Part shown: positions 1 through 7,293 of the stretch, one piece after another
How positions within the stretch are numbered: position 1 is the stretch's first letter
How the letters are laid out: each line of letters opens with the position of its first letter
Assembly: GCA_020444775.1 (NCBI GenBank)
Contig: JAGRHX010000687.1
Coordinates: forward strand, 1-12,822
From: Gammaproteobacteria bacterium
GTDB lineage: Bacteria; Pseudomonadota; Gammaproteobacteria; HK1
DNA length: 12,822 nucleotides
Reading direction: 5' to 3'
Program-made: the position numbers and the translations under genes
Notes under the pieces: model-generated
What the model saw: the letters and a program-made list of their open reading frames with translations, nothing else
Told to the model about the DNA's origin: nothing
Databases searched by the model: none

Positions 1-347
1 GAGGTCATCGGCTCTTGAAAGATCATTGAGATGTCGTTGCCGCGAATGAGCTGCATCTGCGACTCTGACAGACCGGTGATCTCACGTTCGCCCAGATAGA
101 TGTGTCCGTCGACGATACGTCCGGCTGGCTGCGGCACCAGCCCCATGATGGACAGCGCGGTGATGCTCTTGCCGCAGCCGGATTCCCCCACCACGCCCAG
201 TGTCTCGGCACGGTTGACGTGATAGCTGACGCCATCGACCGCCTTCACCACGCCGTTGCGGGTGAAGAACCAGGTTTTCAGATTCTCGGTACGCAGCAGC
301 GGCGCTGAGACAGCGTCGCCCGCGTTGCTGAGTACTGACCGCACCAT
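1..347 (-). CDS. ABC transporter ATP-binding protein, DppD/OppD type (N-terminal part, cut by window edge)
   Basis: Reading the minus strand from an ATG at 345-347 gives 115 residues that run off the window. A Walker A motif GESGCGKS lies at residues 54-61 and the Q-loop begins QEPMT at 111. The start of the nucleotide-binding domain (LLRTENLKTWFF..VKAVDGVSY) is typical of peptide/nickel importer ATPases. The signature motif, Walker B and the C-terminal oligopeptide-binding extension lie outside the window. The family hydrolyses ATP on the cytoplasmic face to drive import through a DppB/DppC permease pair. The start lies 11 bp after the DppC-type stop, with a purine-rich ribosome-binding site between them, so it belongs to the same operon. 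A DppF-type second ATPase would be expected beyond position 1 but cannot be seen. Confidence 0.93.
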   Translation of the reverse strand, partial: MVRSVLSNAGDAVSAPLLRTENLKTWFFTRNGVVKAVDGVSYHVNRAETLGVVGESGCGKSITALSIMGLVPQPAGRIVDGHIYLGEREITGLSESQMQLIRGNDISMIFQEPMT

Positions 348-358
348 TCCACGCCCCT

Positions 359-1249
359 TCACATCTTGCTCGCGATGCGTGGATCCAGCATATCCCGCAG
401 CCCATCGCCCAATATATTGATGGCGAGCACCATCATGCCCAGGAAGACACCCGGAAACAGGATGCTCCAGAAAGCGATCTGCACGTACAGACGACCTTCC
501 GCAATGATGTTGCCCCAGCTCGGCGTCTCCGGCGGAATACCGACCCCCAGGAAGCTGAGATAGGCTTCGGCCAGCACGGCCGAGGCACAGATGTAGGTCG
601 CCTGCACGATCAGCGGCGGAATCGTGTTGGGCAGCACGTGCTTGAACAACAGCCGAGGGAAGCGGGTTCCGATCGACACCGCGGCCTGCACGTAGGGTTG
701 CTCCCGTATGGACAACACCACACCGCGCACCAAACGCACGACGCGAGGGATGTCGGGGATGGTGATGGCGATGATGACGATCCCGAGGCTGGGCTTGAGC
801 AACGCCATCATGGCAATGGCGAGGAGGATCCCCGGTATCGCCATCAAGCCGTCCATGATCCGCATGATGATCGCATCCAGGGTACGAAAATAGCCGCTGA
901 CAAGGCCGATGATGCAACCCACTATCGTGCTCAATGCTGCCACGCAGATACCGACGATCAGCGATACACGGCCCCCGTACAACGTCCTGCTCAGAACATC
1001 TCGACCGTAGGCGTCGGTGCCGAACCAGTGCTCGAACGAGGGCGGCTGCATGCGTTTGGTCACGTCCAGGAACAACGGATCGTAGCGACTCAGCAATGGA
1101 GCCGCGATGGAGATGATTGCCAACGCTGCAAGAATGCCGCCGCCCAGCACCACGGTCGGATGGCGGTAGACGAAATCCGCCAGCGGATGACGTTCCGGGA
1201 TCAAGGTCACGGGCTCTCTGGCCGGCAATAGCGCCGGGGTATCGCTCAT
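359..1249 (-). CDS. ABC transporter permease, DppC/OppC type
   Basis: This is a 296-residue inner-membrane permease, normal length for the family. The N-terminus is a short cytoplasmic tail, then a first membrane helix at about 33-53. The conserved HWFGTDAYGRDVLSR block at about 74-88 follows in the periplasmic segment. The EAA loop that contacts the ATPase is at about 186-210 (YVQAAVSIG..HVLPN), and SFLGVG..PSWG at about 232-246 precedes the last helices. It pairs with the DppB-type subunit to form the import channel for peptides or similar small molecules. The ATG at 1249 is preceded by a good Shine-Dalgarno (CAGGAG), which supports this start. It sits 37 bp after the DppB-type gene and 11 bp before the ATPase gene. 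Exact substrate is not readable from the permease. Confidence 0.96.
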   Translation of the reverse strand: MSDTPALLPAREPVTLIPERHPLADFVYRHPTVVLGGGILAALAIISIAAPLLSRYDPLFLDVTKRMQPPSFEHWFGTDAYGRDVLSRTLYGGRVSLIVGICVAALSTIVGCIIGLVSGYFRTLDAIIMRIMDGLMAIPGILLAIAMMALLKPSLGIVIIAITIPDIPRVVRLVRGVVLSIREQPYVQAAVSIGTRFPRLLFKHVLPNTIPPLIVQATYICASAVLAEAYLSFLGVGIPPETPSWGNIIAEGRLYVQIAFWSILFPGVFLGMMVLAINILGDGLRDMLDPRIASKM

Positions 1250-1286
1250 TGCAGATCTCCTGAAGAGCCGTTGTGCGCGCGCACGC

Positions 1287-2228
1287 TCAGTAACGAATCC
1301 TGGGGTCGAGTAGCGTATAGCTCAGGTCGATAACCAGGTTGATCAGCACATAAGCCAATGCCGTCAGGATGATCACGCCCTGGATGACCGGATAGTCCCG
1401 GTGCAGCACCGCATCAATGGTCAAGCGTCCAATTCCAGGTATGGCGAAGACGCTCTCGGTGACCACCACGCCACCAATCAGCGACGCAATCCCGACGCCG
1501 ATCGTGGTCACGATGGGTATGGCCGCGTTCTGCAGCGCGTGTGCGATGAGAACCCAGAAGATGCCCACGCCCTTGGCTCGCGCGGTGCGGACGTAGTCCT
1601 CGTTGAGCACCTCGAGCATCGTGCTGCGTGTCATGCGCGCAAGCAGCGCCGTGTATACCAGCCCCAACGCCAGACTCGGCAGGATCAGGTGGCGTATGAA
1701 CGGCACGAAGCCCTCTTGGATGGGCCGATATCCCTGCACGGGCAACCAGCGCAACTCCAGCGAGAAACCGAATACGAACAGGTAGGCAATCAAGAACACC
1801 GGCAGCGAGAAGCTCACCACCGCGAAGCCCATGATGGCGCGGTCCAACCAGGTACCCGCCTTCCAGGCAGCGAGAATCCCGAGCGGAATGGCCAGGCTGA
1901 TTGCGAACACGATGGTGGCCACGGCGACCGCGACGGTGGGCTCGACACGCTGCAGGATCAACTCCAGCACCGGCGTTCCGTTGAACACCGAGTTGCCCAT
2001 GTCACCCTGTAGCAGGTTGCCCATCCAGTCCACGAACTGCACGACCATCGGTCGGTCGAGGCCAAGCTGCGCGCGGATCTGTTCGATCTCGACACTCGAC
2101 GCATCGTCACCAGCCAGCAGCGCAGCCGGATCACCTGGACCAATACGCATCAGGAAGAACACCGCAAGCGCGACCACCAGCATGGTGGGAATGGTCGCCA
2201 GCACGCGTCGAACGATATAACCGAACAT
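1287..2228 (-). CDS. ABC transporter permease, DppB/OppB type
   Basis: This is a 313-residue inner-membrane permease. It has the family's usual start (MFGYIVRRVLATIPTMLVV, first helix at about 9-28) and then a long periplasmic segment (GPGDPA at 30-35, ..QLGLDRP.. at 54-60). Five further hydrophobic helices follow. The EAA motif that docks to the ATPase is at about 210-223 (EDYVRTARAKGVG), and the tail YTLLDPRIRY is typical. The ATG at 2228 has a GATGAGGG ribosome-binding site. With the DppC-type partner it forms the translocation pore. It lies 186 bp downstream of the binding-protein gene, separated by a strong hairpin, so it is probably expressed below the binding protein. Confidence 0.96.
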   Translation of the reverse strand: MFGYIVRRVLATIPTMLVVALAVFFLMRIGPGDPAALLAGDDASSVEIEQIRAQLGLDRPMVVQFVDWMGNLLQGDMGNSVFNGTPVLELILQRVEPTVAVAVATIVFAISLAIPLGILAAWKAGTWLDRAIMGFAVVSFSLPVFLIAYLFVFGFSLELRWLPVQGYRPIQEGFVPFIRHLILPSLALGLVYTALLARMTRSTMLEVLNEDYVRTARAKGVGIFWVLIAHALQNAAIPIVTTIGVGIASLIGGVVVTESVFAIPGIGRLTIDAVLHRDYPVIQGVIILTALAYVLINLVIDLSYTLLDPRIRY

Positions 2229-2372
2229 AAGCCCTCATCCGGCCGCCAGGAAACCTGCCCGAACACCTGCCGGCGCTGGACGCTGAGCATCGAGCTGCTC
2301 GGACCGGCGTTCCGTTGAAGCAAGCGAGCCCACCTGGTGGCGAACAGTCCCAGGTCCAATCGCTCCAGCGTC

Positions 2373-2408
2373 GTCCCTGCCCGGCAATCACTGTTGCCGG
2401 GCAGGGAC
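2373..2408 (-). promoter_or_regulatory. Stable intercistronic hairpin between binding-protein and permease genes
   Basis: A perfect 15-bp inverted repeat has arms GTCCCTGCCCGGCAA (2373-2387) and its complement (2394-2408) around a 6-nt loop. It begins 7 bp past the end of the binding-protein gene. No T-run follows it on either strand, so a classical intrinsic terminator is unlikely. In importer operons such hairpins often protect the 3' end of the binding-protein mRNA or cause partial termination, so that the soluble protein outnumbers the membrane parts. That role is inferred here. The rest of 2229-2414 shows no gene. Confidence 0.7.
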
Positions 2409-2414
2409 ATGCGG

Positions 2415-4001
2415 CTAGAGCTTCTCGATGTTCCAGTACACCGGCTCGCCAGACATCAACACCCCGCTGATGTTCTTGCGCACCGCGATGGGCTGGAAGA
2501 ACTGCCCCATGGGCACGAATGGGAGCGACTTGTAGGCACGGGTGTGGATCTGTTCGATGAGCGCCTTGCGCTTGCCGGCATCGGTCTCGCTCGCCCACTG
2601 ATCGACCATACCCATGAGCTCCTCATCACAAGGCCATCCGGGGTTGCCCTTGCCACAGCGCGAGTTGAACCAGGTGCCGGACACCGGATTCGCCACCGTG
2701 GGACCGCCGTGACTGGTGATGACGATGTTCCAGCCGCCCTGGTCGACGGGTTCTTTCTTGGCCCGAATGGATGCAATAGTGCTCCAGTCCGCGGACAGCG
2801 CCCGAACCTTCACGCCTGCCTGTCGCAGCGCCTGGATCAGAACCAGCGTAGCGGCGTTGTATTGTGGCCGGTCGGTGGGTTGAAGAACGACGAGCTCCTC
2901 CCCGGCATAACCGGCCTCCGCGAGCAGCGCCTTGGCCTTCTCGAGGTCGTACTCTCGCAGCGGCTCGGAACCGACCTCGGTGCCGTTCTCCGAGTTGCAC
3001 ATGAAGAAGGCTCCGCAGAACGGCATGTACAGCTTCGGGTTACCGACTACCGCCTTCATCACATGTTCCTGGTTGATCAGGTACAGCAGCGCCTCCCGAG
3101 CCTTCGGATTGTTGAACGGCGGATGCAGGTGATTCGGGCGGGTCAGCAACTGACGCCCGAGCTGGTCGATGTTCTTGACCTCGATGTCTGGATTGGACTC
3201 GAGGATCGGAATGTATTCGAGCGGCGGAGCCTCATAGTAGTCCACCTCACCGGCGACCAGCGCGGACAGCACCGTGTTGTTGTCGGGTATGTACAGCCAT
3301 TCCACGCGGTCGACCTTGACCACCTTGCCGCCGGCCATGAAGTCTGCTGGCTCTTCGCGTGGCACATAGTCGGGGTTCTTGATGAACACGGCCTTCTGGC
3401 CGGGTTTCCATTCGTCCTTCTTGAAGATGAACGGCCCCGAGCCAATGGCTTCCTTGATCTGCTCGGTGATGGGTGTCTTCGCGACACGCTCCGGGAGAAT
3501 GATGGCCCGTCCGGTTGCCTTGCCCAGCGAGTCGAGCACCAGACCGTAGGGTTCCTTCAAGATGAGACGGAAGGTATCGTCGTCGACCGCTTCCAGACGG
3601 TCCAGCGACTGCGCCAGGCGCTGTCCCATGGGATCCTTCTGCATCCAACGCTGCAGCGAAGCGATACAGTCGACCGAGCGTACGGGTGCGCCATCGTGGA
3701 ACTTGAGCCCGGGGCGAAGACTGAACTCATAGGTCAGCTGATCATCGCTGACCGAGTAGTCCCCGACCATCTGTGGTTGTGGCACGAACTTCGAGTCGAG
3801 CGCGAACAAGGTATCGTAGACCGCCAGCCCGTAGCGGCCCGTGATGTACGTGGTCGTGTACATGGGATCGAGGATCTTCAGGTCCGCGTGCACCGCCACC
3901 TTCAGGACCTTCTCCTGCGCCGCCACGCCGGCAGCGGCGAAGACGCTGCACAGCACACTCGCCAGCGCGAGCATCCGCACGATGCCCGATCTGATGTTCA
4001 T
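2415..4001 (-). CDS. ABC transporter periplasmic substrate-binding protein, family 5 (peptide/opine/nickel type)
   Basis: This is a 528-residue secreted protein of usual length for family 5 (DppA/OppA-like) binding proteins. Residues 1-28 are a Sec signal peptide: basic MNIRSGIVR, a hydrophobic core, and a probable cleavage after VAA before QEKVLKVAV. The Cys at 18 is not in a proper lipobox, so a free periplasmic protein is likely. Family hallmarks are ILDPMYTTTY, LTYEFSLRPGLKFHDGAPV (the SBP_bac_5 signature region at about 88-106), AIGSGPFIFKKDEWKPGQK and NPKAREALLYLINQE. The ATG at 4001 has a GGAGG at 4011-4015 on the plus strand complement, spaced 9 nt. It captures the substrate for the permease/ATPase genes that follow. 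Length and sequence suit peptides or peptide-like amines, but the ligand is unassigned. A long open frame on the opposite strand is a codon-bias shadow. Confidence 0.96.
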   Translation of the reverse strand: MNIRSGIVRMLALASVLCSVFAAAGVAAQEKVLKVAVHADLKILDPMYTTTYITGRYGLAVYDTLFALDSKFVPQPQMVGDYSVSDDQLTYEFSLRPGLKFHDGAPVRSVDCIASLQRWMQKDPMGQRLAQSLDRLEAVDDDTFRLILKEPYGLVLDSLGKATGRAIILPERVAKTPITEQIKEAIGSGPFIFKKDEWKPGQKAVFIKNPDYVPREEPADFMAGGKVVKVDRVEWLYIPDNNTVLSALVAGEVDYYEAPPLEYIPILESNPDIEVKNIDQLGRQLLTRPNHLHPPFNNPKAREALLYLINQEHVMKAVVGNPKLYMPFCGAFFMCNSENGTEVGSEPLREYDLEKAKALLAEAGYAGEELVVLQPTDRPQYNAATLVLIQALRQAGVKVRALSADWSTIASIRAKKEPVDQGGWNIVITSHGGPTVANPVSGTWFNSRCGKGNPGWPCDEELMGMVDQWASETDAGKRKALIEQIHTRAYKSLPFVPMGQFFQPIAVRKNISGVLMSGEPVYWNIEKL

Positions 4002-4180
4002 GTCGTGATTCCTCCGTTGGTCGTGGTTCTTGAGCTTCTCATCGTCGCCAATCTCCTCGATCGCGACCTTTGTGCCAGGACGAACTCTGGCGGCGTCACC
4101 GCCTCGGTCGTCTTGTCGAACACCACATGCGCCGCCTTGCCGAAAGCCAGCTACGTCTCATAGTCACCAACCCGATTGCT
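4002..4180 (-). pseudogene. Probable decayed 3' end of an unidentified gene
   Basis: Read on the minus strand from 4180, the sequence gives SNRVGDYET, a TAG at 4151-4153, then LAFGKAAHVVFDKTTEAV and TPPEFVLA. After a one-base shift near 4076 it gives GTKVAIEEIGDDEKLKNH, running toward the binding-protein start. The two pieces read like one continuous protein tail (..PPEFVLA-GTKVAIEEIGDDE..), interrupted by one in-frame stop and one frameshift. The family was not recognised. The last piece is in frame with the binding-protein ATG but lacks its own start. This is an inference from how protein-like the residues look; it could be chance coding-like composition. Confidence 0.35.
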
Positions 4181-4284
4181 CGGCGTCGGCCATACCGGAG
4201 CGCGCGATCGAGCGCGCATCGGTCTCTAGCCTGCTCCGCAGTCGCCATGTTCGAGCACGCGGCGCCATCGTTGACAAGGCAATG

Positions 4285-4312
4285 GTCGAGCAGCCGTAGT
4301 CGAGCAGCCGTA
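4285..4312. repeat. Two tandem copies of a 14-bp unit
   Basis: The unit GTCGAGCAGCCGTA occurs twice head to tail (4285-4298 and 4299-4312), followed by GCGGCTCGAC, which can fold back on the second copy. It is most likely a local slippage duplication in degraded sequence; no function is evident. Confidence 0.85.
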
Positions 4313-4498
4313 GCGGCTCGACAGTGGGCCTTGCACCCTCGTTGTCGTCAATGATGATGGGCCGACGCATGACTGCGCCGGGATTGGATGTCGCGTGATG
4401 CCCCAATGCCACGGACACCCCGGCCGCTTGCCTGCTGGTCGTGCAGTACAACGCCCCATGGCACGGATCATCAGGGCGTGCGAGGCGCCAGGCGTGCT

Positions 4499-4530
4499 AA
4501 AGCCCCTTGGCTTCCACGAATCGGGGCTTT
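4499..4530. terminator. Possible bidirectional hairpin AAAGCCCC/GGGGCTTT
   Basis: An 8-bp perfect stem has arms AAAGCCCC (4499-4506) and GGGGCTTT (4523-4530) with a 16-nt loop. Each side ends in TTT or AAA only, which is a weak U-run, and no intact gene ends next to it. It may be a relic terminator of a lost gene. Confidence 0.3.
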
Positions 4531-4730
4531 GGTCGACACCGTGGTTCCCTCGTCTGGAGACGCCGATGACCGACGCCTTGTTCTTCGGTTCCCGCAGGTC
4601 GTCCATCCAGCCTCCCATGGTCCGCGCCCGCCCTAGCGCGACATGACCGGGTCGGGACCGCTCGAGGCATGTGCTCGCACGCATGCACTGTCATGTGGGC
4701 TAGCCGGGTGTGGTACGCGATTCCAGGTGA

Positions 4731-4744
4731 TGAAAGCGCTTTCA
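4731..4744. promoter_or_regulatory. Perfect palindrome resembling a LacI/GalR-family operator
   Basis: TGAAAGCGCTTTCA is a perfect 14-bp palindrome with a central CG. It fits the general operator pattern of LacI/GalR-family repressors (the CcpA cre consensus TGWAANCGNTNWCA is one example). It lies 730 bp upstream of the transporter operon start and 183 bp downstream of the cyclase-like gene. No intact LacI-family gene lies in the window, so a chromosomal regulator elsewhere or a lost neighbour would have to use it. Confidence 0.4.
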
Positions 4745-4926
4745 CCGATAATAGGCAGGCGAAGATCGCAGAGTCAACCGAAGCCGCCCGGGACCGAGCG
4801 CCCGGCGCCGTGCGGGGGTGCTCCACAGCCCCTCAATGAGGGTCACTCCGGAGAAGGGTCAGGCCGAGCACTGAACATGGGCGGGGAGTCTGGCCGTGCT
4901 GATGGACCTCGAGCCAGGCTCTGAAT

Positions 4927-5670
4927 TCAAGGAGATTGGCCACCGCGACGGGCGAATACTCGACCGCGCCGCCAGCGAGCACCTGGCCGGATGTCCTGCA
5001 ACACGCTCCAGCTCTGGAAGCGAGTCGATATAAACCCTGCGGTGCTATCTAGCAGATCCACGCGCCCGATTGGCGGCACGATTCGCCGCGCTCCAACCTC
5101 ACACCTTGCTGATGCCTCGACGACCCGGTGCGCCTCGGGTCGGAAGTTGACGGCAATCCGCGTACGCGCCACAGCCGCCATGGCAAGCGCCGGCGCAAAG
5201 CGCGGGTCCAGGCGTGTGACCGGGTCGAAGAGGTCGACAGCCTCATCCATGGCAGTCGCTGTCGTTGCGTAGTAGGCCGCCACCCCCCTCTGGAACAGCA
5301 GCCAGGTGTCGATCGCTGGGAGCGATGTTCGTTGCGCACGATCGCGTTCGGCCTGCACGACCTCGCCCAGCGCGATACCGATGCGGACCTCAGGACGGAT
5401 CAAGTCGCTCAATGCCTGATTGTGCGCGCTGTTCGAGGCTTGAAACGTCAGCGCTACGCTGATGGCGTCGGATGTACGGGCGAACTCGGCCACCTGCGCG
5501 TCGCCGCGAAGCTCATGGGTTATACCGCCGTGCACGGCTATGGCCTGGGACAGCCGACGAAACACGTCCTGGAGCCGCTCATGGGCGACACCTTCATCCA
5601 TCTGGACGAGCGTGGTCGATCCAACGACGTCGGCGTGCAGAATGACAGCGAGCTTTGAGCGCTTGGCCAT
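4927..5670 (-). pseudogene. Class III adenylate/guanylate cyclase-like gene with internal deletion
   Basis: The best start is the ATG at 5670 (MAKRSKLAVILHADVVGST), giving 247 residues; an upstream ATG at 5754 would add 28 residues unlike the family. Residues 5-105 match the first half of a class III cyclase homology domain. They include the first metal Asp in ADVVGST (D14) and a second in RGDAQVAEF (D57). After RIGIALGEVV at about 105 the domain breaks off: the G-x-x-VNxAARL half with the transition-state residues is absent. The frame continues as AIDTWLLFQRGVAAYYATTATAMDEAVDLFDPVTRLDPRFAPALAMAAVAR (about 119-169), which is TPR-like and normally lies further downstream in cyclase-TPR proteins. 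The tail from about 180 is basic and low in structure. I infer an in-frame deletion and loss of catalysis. It is read divergently from the nitronate monooxygenase gene. Confidence 0.75.
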
Positions 5671-5991
5671 CGGTCTTGCAAATCCCACAGGGCTGGCTGG
5701 AAGGCAGCCTAGAATAGCTTCACAGCGCCATCGGCGACCATATCGAGGCGACACGCCAGTTGCCGCCGGTCACTCGACGCATCGCGCGTAGCCCGAGACT
5801 GAATCGAACGTGGTCAGGATCCGGGTCCCATACCGACACAGGTACCCTCTGGCCATCGACATCATGGTCCACGAGCTCGGCGGCAGAAACCAAGGCGAAG
5901 CCGCCCCGCACCATGCTCGCTTGCCCTCGAGGCATGATGCATGTCATACAGCTACAGCGTCATACAGACACTTCGCCGGAGGGCAGAACGC
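5671..5991. other. Divergent intergenic region between cyclase-like gene and nitronate monooxygenase gene
   Basis: These 321 bp should hold the promoters of both flanking genes. A short minus-strand frame within it shows no recognisable domain. A 9-bp direct repeat sits near the right edge (listed separately). No convincing sigma-70 pair was identified. The GGAGG at 5978-5982 serves as the ribosome-binding site of the gene starting at 5992. Confidence 0.5.
5943..5967. repeat. Direct repeat GTCATACAG, 16-bp period
   Basis: GTCATACAG occurs at 5943-5951 and 5959-5967, separated by 7 bp, just 25 bp upstream of the 5992 start. Two half-sites on nearly the same helical phase could bind a regulator, but the repeat is short and may be chance. 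Confidence 0.4.
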
Positions 5992-7158
5992 ATGGCCAGA
6001 CCGAAACTACGAACAGCGCTCTGCGATCGGCTCGGCATCGAGTACCCGATCGTCCTGGCAGGCATGGGCTCGCGCGGCCGGGCAACCCCGCCTGCCCTGG
6101 TCGCCGCGGTATCCGAAGCCGGTGGACTGGGCGTGGTCGGGGGCTCCGGACTGCCACCGGAGGCGCTGCGTGAGCAGATTCGCGAGACCCGCAAGCTGAC
6201 CGCTCGGCCGATCGGCGTGGACCTGATCCTGCCGGGCAAGGTCGCGGCGGATGCAGGTCTCACACGTTCGGAGGTGCGCCGCAACCTGCGCGAGCGGTTC
6301 CCCGAGCAGGTCGCTTTTGTCGAGGCGCTGATGCAGCGCCACGGTCTGCAACCGGCCCCTATAGAGGACGAGTTCGTGGTCGCCAACACCAGCGGCAGCG
6401 ACGGCGGCACGCCCGGTGCGACCAATCGCAACATGATCCAGCAGCAGGTCGACGTGATCATGGAGGAGGATGTGCAGGTGTTCGCCGCGGGGCTCGGCGA
6501 TCCGGCCTGGGTGGTGCCGCTGGCCAGGGCCCGTGGCATGCAGGTGATCGGACTTGCGGGCTCTGCGCGCAATGCCCTGCGTCAGAAGCAGGTCGGCGTC
6601 GACATCATCGTCGCGCAGGGTCACGAGGCCGGCGGCCACACCGGTCGGATCGCGAGCTTTCCGCTGATTCCACAGGTAGTCGACGCGGTCGCGCCCACTC
6701 CGGTGCTCGCGGCGGGTGGCATCGTCGATGGTCGTGGCGTGGCCGCCGCGCTCGCGCTGGGCGCCCAGGGCGTCTGGATCGGCACCGCCTTCCTCGCGTC
6801 GAGCGAATGCGCGATCAGCGACGAGCACAAGCGCCAGATCGTCGAGGGTCGCTCCCAGGACTTCGAGGTCCGCACCATCTACACCGGCAAGACCATGCGC
6901 AGCTTCAAGAACGCGGTCATCGATGCCTGGGACGAAGCCGGTCTGGCTACCCTGCCCGTGCCCTACCAGAAGATCCTCATGGACGACCTGAATGCTGCCG
7001 CGGCAGCTCAGAATCGATACGATCTGCACAGCAACCCAGCGGGACAGGGTGCCGGACTCATCGACCGGCTCCGACCAGCGGCCGAGATCATGCAGGATCT
7101 GGTCGCTGGCACCCTCGCTGCCCTGAATGGGATGCACGATCGGATACAGACCGGCTGA
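5992..7158 (+). CDS. Nitronate monooxygenase / 2-nitropropane dioxygenase-family flavoprotein
   Basis: This is a 389-residue FMN-dependent TIM-barrel enzyme. The ATG at 5992 was chosen over an upstream ATG (5941) because it has a GGAGG 9 nt upstream and begins with the family's usual RLGIEYPIVLAGMG (about 14-26). That segment starts the first barrel strand. Other hallmarks are VAQGHEAGGHTG (about 207-218, with H216 at the place of the conserved histidine of nitronate monooxygenases), PVLAAGGIVDGRGVAAALALGAQGVWIGTAFLAS (about 237-270), and the YTGKTMRSFKNAVIDAW region. The family oxidises alkyl nitronates or propionate-3-nitronate to carbonyl compounds and nitrite, which is a detoxification role. 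Many homologues have no tested substrate, and some act as enoyl-reductase-like flavoproteins. It is probably cytoplasmic. It is followed after 135 bp by the channel gene, with no functional link evident. Confidence 0.9.
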   Translation: MARPKLRTALCDRLGIEYPIVLAGMGSRGRATPPALVAAVSEAGGLGVVGGSGLPPEALREQIRETRKLTARPIGVDLILPGKVAADAGLTRSEVRRNLRERFPEQVAFVEALMQRHGLQPAPIEDEFVVANTSGSDGGTPGATNRNMIQQQVDVIMEEDVQVFAAGLGDPAWVVPLARARGMQVIGLAGSARNALRQKQVGVDIIVAQGHEAGGHTGRIASFPLIPQVVDAVAPTPVLAAGGIVDGRGVAAALALGAQGVWIGTAFLASSECAISDEHKRQIVEGRSQDFEVRTIYTGKTMRSFKNAVIDAWDEAGLATLPVPYQKILMDDLNAAAAAQNRYDLHSNPAGQGAGLIDRLRPAAEIMQDLVAGTLAALNGMHDRIQTG

Positions 7159-7197
7159 GCGCCATCGCCTGCCGACAGCAGCTCGCGCTCGCCCCGA

Positions 7198-7276
7198 CCG
7201 TGACCGTTCCCGGTCACGGCGCGTCAGGCCGCACCGGGAACGCCCGGACCGGTTGGTCACGCCGCACCGGTCCGGG
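7198..7276 (+). promoter_or_regulatory. Cluster of overlapping inverted repeats between flavoprotein and channel genes
   Basis: Three perfect stems occur in 79 bp. Stem A is CCGTGACC (7198-7205) with 7212-7219. Stem B is GTTCCCGGT (7206-7214) with 7233-7241. Stem C is CCCGGACCGGT (7243-7253) with 7266-7276. A and B share 7212-7214, so they cannot both form fully. There is no T-run after any stem. It could terminate the upstream transcript weakly, or act as a leader structure for the channel gene that starts at 7294. Confidence 0.5.
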
Positions 7277-7293
7277 ATGGATCTGCACGTTTC

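Larger units (their letters stand above)
4181..4926. other. Gene-poor, possibly degraded intergenic region
   Basis: No convincing intact gene was found on either strand. Short open frames here have no recognisable domain and mixed, unnatural composition. On the minus strand around 4335-4370 the phrase MRRPIIIDDNEGARPTVE vaguely recalls the effector-binding core of LacI-family repressors, but nothing around it supports an intact regulator. The stretch also contains a 14-bp tandem repeat, a GC hairpin and a perfect 14-bp palindrome, listed separately. It probably contains the promoter for the transporter operon, but no clear -35/-10 pair could be picked. Confidence 0.5.

Noticed and set aside
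2337..4163. A 608-codon open frame on the plus strand opposite the binding-protein gene
   Set aside because: It mirrors the real gene on the other strand, has no recognisable domain, and its openness follows from GC-rich codon bias.
4199..4220. GCGCGC-rich near-palindrome around the GATCGA sequence
   Set aside because: Short and of simple composition; expected by chance in GC-rich DNA, with no adjoining gene feature.
4226..4826. Overlapping minus-strand frames of 109 and 152 codons
   Set aside because: No domain, no good ribosome-binding site, and a composition rich in Arg, Pro and Cys unlike the real genes nearby.
5720..5947. A 75-codon minus-strand frame in the divergent promoter region
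   Set aside because: No recognisable family and no clear ribosome-binding site; it occupies the space expected for the promoters.
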